Under the pieces are notes generated by a model, which was given only the letters and a program-made list of their open reading frames with translations, did not search any database and was not told the origin of the DNA. A DNA stretch of 64,000 nt from Orlajensenia flava (GTDB lineage: Bacteria; Actinomycetota; Actinomycetes; Actinomycetales; Microbacteriaceae): the NCBI RefSeq assembly GCF_004801905.1, contig NZ_SSSN01000014.1:62001-126000 (forward strand). Reading direction: 5' to 3'. Made by a program: the position numbers and the translations under genes. Below are positions 1-8,355 of the stretch, in pieces (within the stretch, counting starts at the first letter, position 1; the number at the start of each line of letters is the position of its first letter).

Positions 1-1
1 C

Positions 2-205
2 GGACGTGCGGCGGGCGCGGGCATCGAGCGGGTCTGGGCCGTCCGCCCGGGAACAGACGAGCCGCCGATGACGGAGTTCCTCGCCGAGCAACTGTCGACG
101 GCGCACTGGTTCGACCAGCGAGACACCCGCCGTGACCTGTCCTGGGCGCCGAGCGTGTCCATCGACGAGGGCCTCAGCCGCCTCGCCGAGCACTACTCTC
201 GCTGA
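2..205 (+). CDS. NAD-dependent epimerase/dehydratase (SDR), C-terminal fragment
   Basis: Open from the left edge; only the last 67 codons are present. The visible end reads FDQRDTRRDLSWAPSVSIDEG, the usual C-terminus of extended short-chain dehydrogenases/epimerases in which a Trp-Pro substrate-lid region precedes a final helix. Cofactor and catalytic parts lie outside the window, so the substrate cannot be stated. The stop codon is the first part of an 8-bp inverted repeat that probably terminates transcription against the convergent gene beginning its 3' end at 311. Confidence 0.7.
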   Translation, partial: GRAAGAGIERVWAVRPGTDEPPMTEFLAEQLSTAHWFDQRDTRRDLSWAPSVSIDEGLSRLAEHYSR

Positions 206-234
206 CCCTGCTTCATTCTTCGTTTACAGGGTCA
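203..234 (+). terminator. Stem-loop at the stop codon of the SDR gene
   Basis: TGACCCTG at 203-210 pairs with CAGGGTCA at 227-234 around a T-rich loop. Two further inverted repeats overlap it: CGTTTACAGG at 221-230 with 277-286, and GGGCCCGA at 258-265 with 289-296. The region separates two convergent genes, so a bidirectional terminator is the simplest reading. Confidence 0.5.
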
Positions 235-310
235 GCGCCGAGCCGGTCCCGTCTGAGGGGCCCGATCGGCTCTCATCCTGTAAACGGGTCGGGCCCACCG
301 GCCCGCCGCC

Positions 311-1507
311 TCAGGCGCGACCCTTGAGGATCATGTGCCAGTACACCCACGGCAGGATGTGTCGGTCGAAGACCCAGGTGAGACGCCGCTCGCGCGCTAG
401 ACCCTTCCAGAGGGGGATGGTGGGCTTCAGCCGGTAGGCGTCGTCGAACTCGGCGAAGACGACGGTCGACCGCGAGACGGTGAACGGGCAGACCGTATAG
501 CCGTCGTATTCCGACGTCGCGGGCTTTCCCCGGAGCGCGGCCTCGACGTTCGCCGCGACGACGGTGGTCTGCTTGCGCAGGGCGCCGCCCGACTTCGAGT
601 TGGTCGTAGCCGCGGAGTCGCCGAGCGCCCAGACAGAGGGGAATCGCGGGTGGCGCAGCGTGTGCGGATCGACTTCGACGAAGCCGAGCTCGTCTCCCAC
701 CGCCGGGAGCGCGCTGTCCTTCAGCCAGTCAGGCGCTGACTGGGGCGGAACAGCGTGCAGAAGATCGTACGGCAGCCGCTCGGTCGCGCCGTCATGCGCG
801 ATCACGGCGACGCGGCTCTCGGCATCCACCTCGACGAGTTCGGTCGCGCACCGCAGCTCGATGCCGTACTCCGCTACCTTGCGCTCCAGCTCCTCGTCGA
901 TGAGGGGGATGCCGAACACGGTGGCGTCGGGCACGATCATCACCACGTGGATGTCGTCAAGCACACCAGCAGCACGCCAGTAGTCGCAGGCCAGGTACAT
1001 CGGCTTCTGGGATGCCCCGGCACACGTTGCCGGACCGGCGGGCTGGGTGAAGACGACGGTCCCGCGCTGCAGGTCGCGGAGGAGGAGCGATGCCTTGGCG
1101 GCGAGATCGAACTCGTAGTGCGAGGATCCCGATGGCGACCGCACGGCTGCCGCGAGGCCCGGAATGCGATTCCAGTCCTTCTGGATCCCGGTGCAGACGA
1201 TGACCTGGTCGTAGCCGACGGTGTCGCCGGACACCAGTGCGAGCCGGTTCGAGTCCGGATCGATGGCACTGACCGCATCCCGGATCCAGCCGACTCCCTT
1301 CGGCATCACGGAGGCCTGCGGCCGGGTCGCCATGCTCGCCCGCGCGGTGCCACCGGCGACGTGCGAGAACATCGGCTGGTAGAGATGATGCTCGCGCGGT
1401 TCGATGACCACGACATCCTTGACGCCATGTCGTTGCAGGCGACCGGCGACCGAGAGGCCAGCATTGCCGCCTCCGACGACGACGACGCTGTGGTGCGAAT
1501 GACTCAT
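311..1507 (-). CDS. Sulfide:quinone oxidoreductase-like flavoprotein
   Basis: A 398-aa FAD protein of the two-dinucleotide-fold oxidoreductase family. The FAD-binding loop GGGNAG is at residues 12-17, YQPMFSHVAGG (43-53) matches the SQR quinone/FAD region, and a second nucleotide signature VWALGDSAA is at 292-300. Three cysteines sit where SQRs have them: Cys105 (IVCTG), Cys162 (TCAGASQK) and Cys340 (YTVCPF). The last two contexts resemble the redox pair of the mitochondrial-type enzyme, which oxidises sulfide to sulfane sulfur and passes electrons to quinone. The C-terminus has an aromatic segment suited to peripheral membrane contact. The start at 1507 gives a normal N-terminus before the Rossmann fold, 14 bp after the catalase stop, so the two genes form an operon. 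Sulfide activity is inferred, not proven; a generic type-II NADH dehydrogenase-like role is the alternative. Confidence 0.8.
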   Translation of the reverse strand: MSHSHHSVVVVGGGNAGLSVAGRLQRHGVKDVVVIEPREHHLYQPMFSHVAGGTARASMATRPQASVMPKGVGWIRDAVSAIDPDSNRLALVSGDTVGYDQVIVCTGIQKDWNRIPGLAAAVRSPSGSSHYEFDLAAKASLLLRDLQRGTVVFTQPAGPATCAGASQKPMYLACDYWRAAGVLDDIHVVMIVPDATVFGIPLIDEELERKVAEYGIELRCATELVEVDAESRVAVIAHDGATERLPYDLLHAVPPQSAPDWLKDSALPAVGDELGFVEVDPHTLRHPRFPSVWALGDSAATTNSKSGGALRKQTTVVAANVEAALRGKPATSEYDGYTVCPFTVSRSTVVFAEFDDAYRLKPTIPLWKGLARERRLTWVFDRHILPWVYWHMILKGRA

Positions 1508-1521
1508 GCGTCCGATTCCAC

Positions 1522-2478
1522 TCACTTCGTCGCGACGGGTCCGAACGAGTCGACCACGTCGGCCATTTCCATCTCCGCCGTGGCCTGGATGAGGGCGACC
1601 AGGTCGGCGTCCAGACCCGGGGAGAACTCCTCGAGCCGTTCCGGCGAGATGACGGATGGAACCCCCTCGGGCGCCTGCTCGCTCGCGTCGAGCGTGGTTC
1701 CATCCTTCGACGGTGACATGCCCTGGAAGATGCGCCCGGCCTCGGACTGGCCGGCGAGATCGAAGCTGTATTGCTTGCTCTGCAGGCCGAGGTCGAGCAA
1801 CTTCTTGACCTCGGGGAACTTCTCGGCGTTGGTCTTGGGAATCGGCAACAGGGTCTTCCAGTCGACGCCGAGGCTCTCGAGCGCCTTCGCATAGGCGTTC
1901 TCGTGAGCCTGATCGCGGACGATGAGGTAGGCGACCGTGCTGCGGGCGGTCGCGTTGTCGGTCATCTCGTAGATGCGGCACTTCTGCAGGCGGCCGGTGG
2001 ATTCGAGCATGAGGTTGTAGAGCAGGTCGAGGGGGAGATTGCCCGAGTTGTAGACGTAGCTGCCACTCCAGGGGTTGCCGACCGAATCGACCGGCAGCGC
2101 CCCTTGGGCGCCCACGAGGTAGTGGTGGATGTTCCCTTCGCTGAGAGCGATGTTCAACGGGATGGCGCCGCCCGAACCGGGCGTGTCCAGCGGATCCGTC
2201 GCTTCGCCCTGATAGCGGGGGGAGCCGTCCAACAGGCGGGAGATGGTGGTGCCGATGAGCTCGACGTGGCTGATCTCCTCGGTTCCGATGCCCTGGATGA
2301 CGTCGCGGAAGGGCTTGGCCGCAGCGCCCCGGAAGTTCATGCTCTGGAACAGGTACTGCATCATCGTGCGCATCTCACCGAACTGGCCCCCGAGGCCCTC
2401 CTGCAGGGCGTTAGCGGCGGCCGGATCCGGCTCGTCGCTGGCGATGTCGTTGATGAGTCGTTGCACGTGGAAGTACAT
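1522..2478 (-). CDS. Manganese (non-haem) catalase
   Basis: A 318-aa ferritin-like protein beginning MYFHVQRLINDIA, the classical manganese catalase start. The dimanganese ligands of the family can be placed: Glu35, Glu68, His71, Glu159 and His192. The 33-residue spacing of the last two is as in the characterised Lactobacillus enzyme. It disproportionates hydrogen peroxide in the cytoplasm. The start at 2478 is preceded by AAAGGAG, which rules out longer in-frame starts. It is the first gene of the operon with the SQR-like flavoprotein and is transcribed away from the envelope operon at 2759. The C-terminus (from about residue 245) is a polar extension like those in many actinobacterial members. 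Confidence 0.93.
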   Translation of the reverse strand: MYFHVQRLINDIASDEPDPAAANALQEGLGGQFGEMRTMMQYLFQSMNFRGAAAKPFRDVIQGIGTEEISHVELIGTTISRLLDGSPRYQGEATDPLDTPGSGGAIPLNIALSEGNIHHYLVGAQGALPVDSVGNPWSGSYVYNSGNLPLDLLYNLMLESTGRLQKCRIYEMTDNATARSTVAYLIVRDQAHENAYAKALESLGVDWKTLLPIPKTNAEKFPEVKKLLDLGLQSKQYSFDLAGQSEAGRIFQGMSPSKDGTTLDASEQAPEGVPSVISPERLEEFSPGLDADLVALIQATAEMEMADVVDSFGPVATK

Positions 2479-2758
2479 GAGTGCTCCTTTGGACGATGTC
2501 GGGCAACCGTACGTCCGCCGTACCCCTCGATCTCGGGCTTGACAACGCCAGCCATGTCTAGCCGGGCGAGCCGCGCGGATGCCGAGTTGCACATCCGCCG
2601 AGGTCGGGCGCGGCGGGCTACACCGTATCGTGTCGGCTGGCAAGCCCTGTCCGTCGTCTCCAGACCCGCGCACGATTGCGGCACCGCTGATATGCGGTCG
2701 ACGAGCGGTCGCACGGACCCAACGAGCCCGCCGTCACACGAGCAGAAGGAGCGGAATC
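2479..2758. promoter_or_regulatory. Divergent promoter region between catalase and envelope operon
   Basis: 280 bp without a gene. On the minus strand GGGTAC (2520-2525) lies about 45 nt before the catalase start, within a small inverted repeat GTACG/CGTAC. GGGTA-type -10 boxes are typical of actinobacterial stress sigma factors, but no convincing -35 partner is seen. AGAAGGAG precedes the plus-strand ATG at 2759. Confidence 0.35.
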
Positions 2759-3652
2759 ATGACAGACATCTACCAAGAACACACCGAGCCGATGAAGGAC
2801 GACGCGTCCGGCACGGTGGGCGTTGCGCGCGACGAGGCCAAGAACGTCGCCGGTCAAGCGGTCGATTCCGGCAAGTCGGTGGCAGCGACGGCGAAGGATG
2901 AGGCGGCGGGCGTTGTGGGCGAGGCCAAGGCCCAGGTGTCGACGCTGTTCCACCAGGTCACCGGCGAGCTGAAAGACCAGGCTGCGACACAACAGAGCCG
3001 TGCAGCCGATGGACTCCGCTCGATCGGCGGCGACTTGGACGACATGGCGTCGGCCTCGTCGGGCGGAGTGGCTGCGGACCTAGTGTCCCAGGCGTCCAGC
3101 CGCGCGAAAGCGTGGGGTTCGTGGCTCGCTGATCGCGATCCCGAATCGCTTGTCGATGAGGTGCGCGAGTTCGCGCGTCGACGTCCTGGCACGTTCATCG
3201 CGATTGCGGCGGTCGCCGGTCTGCTGGCCGGGCGCATCACTCGCTCCGCGGCCAGCAATGCCTCCGCCCCGGACAAGACGGGAACCGGAGCATCCGGTTC
3301 GCGCGTCGCTGACGTCTCGTCTGAGAGCCCCGACATCGAGGTGAACACCGTGGACGAGCCCTACCTCGCCGACGCACCCGCGCCGGCCACGTCCACTCCG
3401 CTGTACTCGTCGCTCGGGGGCGATGACCAGGTCGCTGACCCGGAAGGTGACCTGCCGGTGGTCGGCGACGCGGATGGATACAACACGGGCGTCTACAACA
3501 CCGGTGGGTACGGCTCGGATGACCGAGATGAGGGAGCGTCCGACGAGTTCGGTGCCGGCAACGCCCAGCGCCCGGCGGGAGACGACCAGGGAGCGTCCGA
3601 GGAGTTCGGTGTCGGAAACGCCCAGCACCCGATCGGAGACGACCAACGATGA
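2759..3652 (+). CDS. Helical membrane-associated protein with apolipophorin-like N-terminal region
   Basis: 297 aa. Residues about 1-150 are Ala/Lys/Asp/Glu-rich and predicted helical, with repeated AxxEAxxVAGxA patterns like late-embryogenesis-abundant or apolipoprotein-type helices. One hydrophobic segment follows (FIAIAAVAGLLAGRI). The tail from about 185 is acidic, Gly/Asp-rich and disordered, and contains a near-duplicate GA(S)DEFGxGNAQxPxGDDQ unit. The start has a good AGAAGGAG site. The stop overlaps the next ATG by 4 bp. It is the first gene of a three-gene operon whose other members are a holin-family membrane protein and a DUF3618 protein, so an envelope stress or membrane-curvature role is likely. 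No enzymatic motif is present. Confidence 0.7.
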   Translation: MTDIYQEHTEPMKDDASGTVGVARDEAKNVAGQAVDSGKSVAATAKDEAAGVVGEAKAQVSTLFHQVTGELKDQAATQQSRAADGLRSIGGDLDDMASASSGGVAADLVSQASSRAKAWGSWLADRDPESLVDEVREFARRRPGTFIAIAAVAGLLAGRITRSAASNASAPDKTGTGASGSRVADVSSESPDIEVNTVDEPYLADAPAPATSTPLYSSLGGDDQVADPEGDLPVVGDADGYNTGVYNTGGYGSDDRDEGASDEFGAGNAQRPAGDDQGASEEFGVGNAQHPIGDDQR

Positions 3653-4065
3653 CCGATCAGCCGACTCCGTCGGAGGAGAAAGCCGGCAACACGTCGCTGG
3701 GCGACTTGCTGAGTGAGGTGACGCGCGACGTGTCGACCCTCATGCGGCAAGAGGTCGCGCTGGCTCGAGCCGAGATCCAACAGTCGGCCAAGCGTGCCGG
3801 CAAAGGAGCGGGCCTGCTCGGTGGCGGCGGAGTCGCCGGCTTCCTGGCCGTGCTCTTCGTCTCGATCGCCGCGTGGTGGGGACTCGGATACCTGATCGGC
3901 AACGCCTGGTCGGGCCTGGTCGTCGCCGTCATCTGGGGCATCGTCGCTGCGGTGCTCTACGTGAACGGCCGAAAGGCGCTCGCGACCGTCGAGGGCGTGC
4001 CGCAGACCGTCGAGACGGTCAAAGAGATTCCCGAAACCCTGAAGCGAAACGAGGAGAACCGATGA
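3649..4065 (+). CDS. Phage holin family (actinobacterial holin-X/DUF1469) membrane protein
   Basis: 138 aa. The N-terminus (LGDLLSEVTRDVSTLMRQEV) is the family's amphipathic helix, followed by two hydrophobic segments at about 54-77 and 82-105. The name holin is historical: genes of this type sit in chromosomal envelope operons next to DUF3618 proteins, exactly as here, and no phage genes are nearby. ATGA overlaps on both sides imply translational coupling. It is probably a small integral membrane partner of its neighbours. Confidence 0.8.
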   Translation: MTDQPTPSEEKAGNTSLGDLLSEVTRDVSTLMRQEVALARAEIQQSAKRAGKGAGLLGGGGVAGFLAVLFVSIAAWWGLGYLIGNAWSGLVVAVIWGIVAAVLYVNGRKALATVEGVPQTVETVKEIPETLKRNEENR

Positions 4066-4628
4066 CGAACGACCCCGACCAGATCCGGTCGCAGATTGAA
4101 TCCACCCGCCGTGACCTCGGCAGCGACGTCGACGCGTTGGCAGACAAAGTCGATCCGTCGAAGATCGCCCAACGGCAGGCCGATAAGGCCAAGGGTGCGC
4201 TGCGTTCCGTACGCGATCGCGTGATGGGTGCCGCGTCCGACGCGCAGGACAAGGCGGGCGGCGCGGCGGATGACGTCTCCGACGCAGCGCGTTCGGCCGT
4301 CGCGAAGGCGAAGGGGAACCCCCTGGCCGTCGGGCTGATCGCGTTCGGTGCCGGCTGGCTGCTGTCGTCGCTGATTCCGGCAAGCGAGAAGGAGAAGGAG
4401 CTCACCGCTTCGCTTGCGGATGCCGCCCAGCCGCTCATCAGCGAGGCTCAGGGCGTCGCCTCGACGATCGGCGAGAACCTCAAGGAGCCCGCCCAGGATG
4501 CAGCGACGGCCGTCAAAGACTCGGCAACCGAGGCCGTGGAGAACGTCAAAGCGGAGGCGAGTTCGGCCGTCGATGACGTGAAGGACCAGGCTGCCGACTC
4601 GCGGGAGAAGATCCAGGACGCGAACTGA
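4062..4628 (+). CDS. DUF3618 domain protein
   Basis: 188 aa. The start MTNDPDQIRSQIESTRRDL is the DUF3618 signature (I-E-x-T-R-x-x-L). The middle is an Ala/Lys/Asp-rich helical stretch, then one hydrophobic segment (NPLAVGLIAFGAGWLLSSLI, about 87-106), then another charged helix. It is single-pass with long cytoplasmic or membrane-surface helices. It ends the operon, 12 bp before a perfect 12-bp terminator hairpin. Confidence 0.8.
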   Translation: MTNDPDQIRSQIESTRRDLGSDVDALADKVDPSKIAQRQADKAKGALRSVRDRVMGAASDAQDKAGGAADDVSDAARSAVAKAKGNPLAVGLIAFGAGWLLSSLIPASEKEKELTASLADAAQPLISEAQGVASTIGENLKEPAQDAATAVKDSATEAVENVKAEASSAVDDVKDQAADSREKIQDAN

Positions 4629-4640
4629 CGAACACGCGGG

Positions 4641-4671
4641 AACCCCGGCGCTCGGATGCAGCGCCGGGGTT
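4641..4671 (+). terminator. Rho-independent-type terminator of the envelope operon
   Basis: Perfect 12-bp stem: AACCCCGGCGCT at 4641-4652 pairs with 4660-4671 around a 7-nt loop and is followed by TCTTGG. It lies between convergent genes (4628 plus and 4710 minus) and may serve both. Confidence 0.85.
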
Positions 4672-4709
4672 CTTGGCGCACCGGAACTCTTCGCGTCCGG
4701 ATTCAGGGG

Positions 4710-6056
4710 TCACCAGCCGCCGAGGTAGGCCTCGACGTCGGGCTCCTCGGAGAGTCGCTGGATTCCGGCTGCGGTGAGGTCGAGTGTGGGAAGGCGGGCA
4801 TCGCCACCCCAGCGATCGAGTCGCGACCTCGCTCGACGCGACGCCACGCGAATGAGCATTTCGCCGTCGGTGGCGCGGATGATGACCTCGGAGAAGGCAT
4901 CACCGTCGATGGCCGCCAGTGCGTCATCCAAGGAACCCGGCTCGACGCGGACGGCCCGCTCCACGATGACGTCGAGTCGAACCCGGTCGAAACGCACTCG
5001 GTCGAGACGCGCAGGGTCGAGCCGCGCAGGGTCGAGCCGCTCGGCCGCGCCCGCGTCGCCATCCGTCGCGGCCCGGGTTTCGGAAGCGAACCCACCATCC
5101 GCCTCGACGACGGCCGCCCCGGGCACGGCGGCCAGCATCGAGTCGAGGGTGATGAATCGCTGACCCGCGCTCAGATCACCAGTCGGAACGGTGACCGCGA
5201 TGTCCGCCCGCGTCGAGGGAAGTCCTCGCCCCCGCGATGACGGAACCGGGATGAGCTCCGCCAGCCGAATCGCCTCGTCGTTCTTGCCGGCCAGGGAGTC
5301 ACCGCGTCCCGCGCTGTCCGGTCCGTCGTGCCAGGCGACGGCGTCGGGCACGTGCGCCAGCACGGCGCCGTTCAGCCACGCGCGGTAAGCCCACTCCCAA
5401 TCCTCTCCGCCGTAGCGGGTGAACGACTCGTCGAATCCGCCGGTCTCGGCGAAGAACCGCTGCGTGCAGGCGATCACCGCTCCGATGACGTAGCGATAGC
5501 TGCGGGAGTCGACGCGAAGCAGGTCGCCGGACGCGCCATAGGCGTCGGCCAACCAGGCGGGGTGGGGGAGCAGGTGCCGCGGCCCCTCCAGCTCGACGTC
5601 GGCGGCAGGATCGAGGGGGGTGAGATCCGCGTGTCGTCGACGCCCGACGGTCACGGCGTCCCAGGTGAGCGCGGGGAGTCTGCTGAGCCGCCTCAGGTAG
5701 TCCGGTTCGGGCGCCGTGTCGGCATCGAGGAAGACCAGCACGTCGTTGCGCGCCGCCGCGGCTCCGCGATTGCGCGCGGCGGCCAGGCGGAAGCCGAGGT
5801 CGTCCTGGCGGATCAGGTGGACGTGGCCCGGCACCTGCGGCGGTTCGCGCGAGCCGTCGTCGACGACGATGATTTCGAGCAGCTCCGCGGGATGACGCTG
5901 CCTATCCAGAGCTCGCAGGGTGCGAGCGAGCTGGCTCGGCTGCTCGTAGTGCGCGACGATCACCGAGATCGACGGCGGAGAGTCGGGTTCGAAATCGGCG
6001 AGTAGATCCCAGCGGTTGCCGGGGAGCGCCCATCCGTCGCTCCTCTGCAGCGTCAT
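4710..6056 (-). CDS. Glycosyltransferase family 2 with galactosyltransferase-type C-region
   Basis: 448 aa. GT-A fold signatures: ISVIVAHYEQP near residue 35, VVDDGSREPP, the metal site FLDADTAPEPD, and FDESFTRYGGEDWEWAYR, the family-7 C-terminal motif that carries the catalytic acid. It transfers a sugar from a nucleotide donor; donor and acceptor are unknown. A C-terminal extension of about 150 residues carries a pentad repeat RLDPA/RLDRV at about 338-360, encoded by tandem 15-bp units at 4977-5043. The start at 6056 overlaps the upstream stop by 4 bp; a slightly longer start at 6071 lies inside the neighbour and is less likely. Confidence 0.85.
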   Translation of the reverse strand: MTLQRSDGWALPGNRWDLLADFEPDSPPSISVIVAHYEQPSQLARTLRALDRQRHPAELLEIIVVDDGSREPPQVPGHVHLIRQDDLGFRLAAARNRGAAAARNDVLVFLDADTAPEPDYLRRLSRLPALTWDAVTVGRRRHADLTPLDPAADVELEGPRHLLPHPAWLADAYGASGDLLRVDSRSYRYVIGAVIACTQRFFAETGGFDESFTRYGGEDWEWAYRAWLNGAVLAHVPDAVAWHDGPDSAGRGDSLAGKNDEAIRLAELIPVPSSRGRGLPSTRADIAVTVPTGDLSAGQRFITLDSMLAAVPGAAVVEADGGFASETRAATDGDAGAAERLDPARLDPARLDRVRFDRVRLDVIVERAVRVEPGSLDDALAAIDGDAFSEVIIRATDGEMLIRVASRRARSRLDRWGGDARLPTLDLTAAGIQRLSEEPDVEAYLGGW

Positions 6057-7102
6057 GAGACAGCCGCCCACCAGGATCGGTAGGCGTCGGCGGTCGACGC
6101 GAGTGTCGGGGCGAGCGACGTCCCGGCGGCGAGCCGCGTGGCGGCCGGATCGTGCCAGGCGGCCACCAGCTCATCCGCCAGCGCTGCGGAATCGAACAAG
6201 GTCATAGTGCCGGGTCTCAGCGCGGCCATCTCTCGGGAGTACCGGGAATCGACCACGAGCGGTCGTCGGCCGTGCTCGATCCAGTCGAGCATCGACCGCG
6301 AGGCCGAGACGTGCTGGTGGGCTGCCACGGGGATGCCGAATCCCGCCAGCTCCCGGTCGTATGCGCTGTCGTCGAGGTAGCCGGTGACGCGAAGGCGCAC
6401 GCCGCGCTCGTTCGCGAGGCGCAGCAGGTCGGCGACATCGCCCTCGTGGCCGGGCGACGTTCCCCCGATCGCTACGACGGCGGCGTCGGCGGGGGCGGAT
6501 CCCTGCGATCGCAGGCTGGCTACCGCGTCGGCCACGGCCGTGATGGCCTCACGGTGCCCCTTGCCCGGGTAGATGTAGCCGGCGATCAGCGCCACCAGGG
6601 GGTCATCACTGCGGTTCGTTGGACTCTCCGAGTCCGACAGGGGCAGCGGATGGCGGGTGCCGAGGGGGATGACTGCGACGGAGGCCGCCGGCTGCCCGAG
6701 GTACTCCTCGACCAGCTGCGCCTCGTGCTGGCTGTTCACCACCACGGCGTCGGCCGCGTGCGCGAATCGCGCGTAGGCCGCCACCCGGCGCGCGAGCGGG
6801 GCGCCGTCGGAGGCCTGTGGGAGGTCGTGAAGCGTGATGGCGAGTCGGGTCGCCGAGGCCATGCGCTCGAGGCTGTCCGCGGCCTCCTCGGGGGAGGATC
6901 CGAACAGGCGATCGGTGACATGCACGTGGGCGCGGTCGACCATCGTGGCGGCAGCCACCGCGCCGTCCACGTCGGGGACGGTGATGATCGAGGTGGACTC
7001 GTCGGCTGCCCGCACGGCGTCCGCCAGCTCGCGGGCGTATCGCACGACTCCGTGCCCGGGTGGCCCGACCAGAAGAAGGTGGGGAAGTTCCGGCTCGGGC
7101 AT
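6053..7102 (-). CDS. Glycosyltransferase (GT-B, GT4-like)
   Basis: 349 aa. The N-terminal Rossmann domain has LLLVGPPGHGVVRYARELADA; the C-terminal part has the donor-site pattern VALIAGYIYPGKGHREAI and a final SASRSMLDWIEHGRRP block resembling the E/D-x7-E region of retaining transferases. The start at 7102 begins just before the first beta strand. An in-frame TTG 12 codons upstream would add an atypical leader and was not chosen. It is the first gene of a two-gene minus unit, divergent from the plus-strand transferase operon. Confidence 0.75.
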   Translation of the reverse strand: MPEPELPHLLLVGPPGHGVVRYARELADAVRAADESTSIITVPDVDGAVAAATMVDRAHVHVTDRLFGSSPEEAADSLERMASATRLAITLHDLPQASDGAPLARRVAAYARFAHAADAVVVNSQHEAQLVEEYLGQPAASVAVIPLGTRHPLPLSDSESPTNRSDDPLVALIAGYIYPGKGHREAITAVADAVASLRSQGSAPADAAVVAIGGTSPGHEGDVADLLRLANERGVRLRVTGYLDDSAYDRELAGFGIPVAAHQHVSASRSMLDWIEHGRRPLVVDSRYSREMAALRPGTMTLFDSAALADELVAAWHDPAATRLAAGTSLAPTLASTADAYRSWWAAVS

Positions 7103-7180
7103 CTCGCAAATGCTGGTGCATAGGCGGCTCCGCGTCAAGGGTGGCCTACGCGTAACCCGGCGCGCGTACGGTGGACCTTC

Positions 7181-7186
7181 TATACT
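7181..7186 (+). promoter_or_regulatory. -10 box TATACT for the plus-strand glycosyltransferase operon
   Basis: A near-consensus -10 lies 38 nt before the ATG at 7225, with AGAGGGAC as ribosome binding site. No strong -35 hexamer is visible 17 nt upstream, which is common in this group. Confidence 0.5.
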
Positions 7187-7224
7187 CGCCTCAACCCCGC
7201 GCGCGCCGATCCAGAGGGACCTTC

Positions 7225-8355
7225 ATGCAGCAGACCGTCGCAGCGCCGGCTCGGACCGACGCTCTCGACGTCGGCCACGAGGTCACGGTGCTGTCGGTCC
7301 CCGCCGCTCACCCCTATGTCCGCAGCGTCACCGCTGCCCCGGGCATCACGAGCGCTCTCGAACCGACGGCGTCGACGGACGTATGGGCGCCATCCGCAGC
7401 ACTCGACCCGGCATGGATCGTCGAGCATGCCGACGACGCGGATCTGCTGCACATCCACTTCGGGACCGAGTCGTTCTCCGTGCAGCACCTGGCATCCTGC
7501 CTTGCCGCCGCCCACCGGGTGAGCTGGCCGGTAGTGTTCACGGTGCACGACCTCGACCATCCGCAGCTCGCCGACCAGTCCCACTATCGCGACCAGCTCG
7601 ATGTGCTCGTGGCCGGCTCTGACGCCGTCGTCACGCTCACCGCGGGAGCAGCCGACGAAGTCCGGCGCCGGTGGGGTCGCATCGCTGTCGTGTCGGCGCA
7701 TCCGTCGATCCTCCCGGTCGGAGCGCCGCTGCCGCGGGTGTTCCCCTCCGACGAGGTGCGCATCGGCATGCACCTGAAGGACCTCCGCCCGAACGTCGAC
7801 GCCGTGGCGATGGTGCGCGCGCTCGCCGACGCCCTCGCGCAGCTCGGGCAGAGGGGCATCACCGCAGACGCCGAGGTGCGCATGCATCGGGAGGTGCGCG
7901 ACCCGGCAGCGCGCGAGGCGGTACGCGAGGTTGCCGCGAACAGCGAGCGGATGGTGCTCATCGAGCACGAGCGGCTCGACGATCGCGAGCTGGCCAACAC
8001 GTTGTCACGCCTCGACGTGTGCGTGCTGCCGTACGGGCACGGCACGCACTCCGGATGGCTGGAGCTGTGCTGGGACCTTGGTGTCGGCGTGGTCGCTCCG
8101 GCGGTGGGGTTCTACGCCGAGCAGCATGCCTCCGTGCGCTCCTTCACGCTCGACGACTCGCTCACCGACTCGGGCGACTCGCTCGCGAGCGCGATCGCCG
8201 CGGTGCTCGACGCTTCGGGGGAGACGCGTGCGGGCACGGCCGCACGAGCCGAGGAGTTCGACCGCCGTCGCCTCACGCGCGTCGTCGACGACGAGCGGGT
8301 GGCGTCCGTCCACGCCGACCTCTACCGCAGCCTGATCGCCGAGCGACGATCGTGA
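7225..8355 (+). CDS. Glycosyltransferase (GT-B type)
   Basis: 376 aa. LLHIHFGTESFSVQHL and VVFTVHDLDHP resemble the acceptor-side domain of GT4 enzymes. The C-terminal half has VCVLPYGHGTHSGWLELCWDLGVGVVAP, the usual donor-site loop. The first 20 residues lack the usual GxGG beta strand at the extreme N-terminus, so the protein is slightly shortened there. AGAGGGACC precedes the chosen ATG. The stop overlaps the next start as GTGA. It is the first of four consecutive transferase genes on this strand. Confidence 0.7.
   Translation: MQQTVAAPARTDALDVGHEVTVLSVPAAHPYVRSVTAAPGITSALEPTASTDVWAPSAALDPAWIVEHADDADLLHIHFGTESFSVQHLASCLAAAHRVSWPVVFTVHDLDHPQLADQSHYRDQLDVLVAGSDAVVTLTAGAADEVRRRWGRIAVVSAHPSILPVGAPLPRVFPSDEVRIGMHLKDLRPNVDAVAMVRALADALAQLGQRGITADAEVRMHREVRDPAAREAVREVAANSERMVLIEHERLDDRELANTLSRLDVCVLPYGHGTHSGWLELCWDLGVGVVAPAVGFYAEQHASVRSFTLDDSLTDSGDSLASAIAAVLDASGETRAGTAARAEEFDRRRLTRVVDDERVASVHADLYRSLIAERRS

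Noticed and set aside
1522..2673. Longer start for the manganese catalase
   Set aside because: The additional 65 residues are not family-like, and AAAGGAG directly precedes the internal ATG at 2478.
3649..4065. Prophage remnant suggested by a holin-family protein
   Set aside because: The family is a normal chromosomal envelope component in Actinobacteria and no other phage gene is present.
7103..7138. TTG start 12 codons upstream for the glycosyltransferase at 6053
   Set aside because: The added peptide does not fit the fold; the internal ATG starts just before the first strand.
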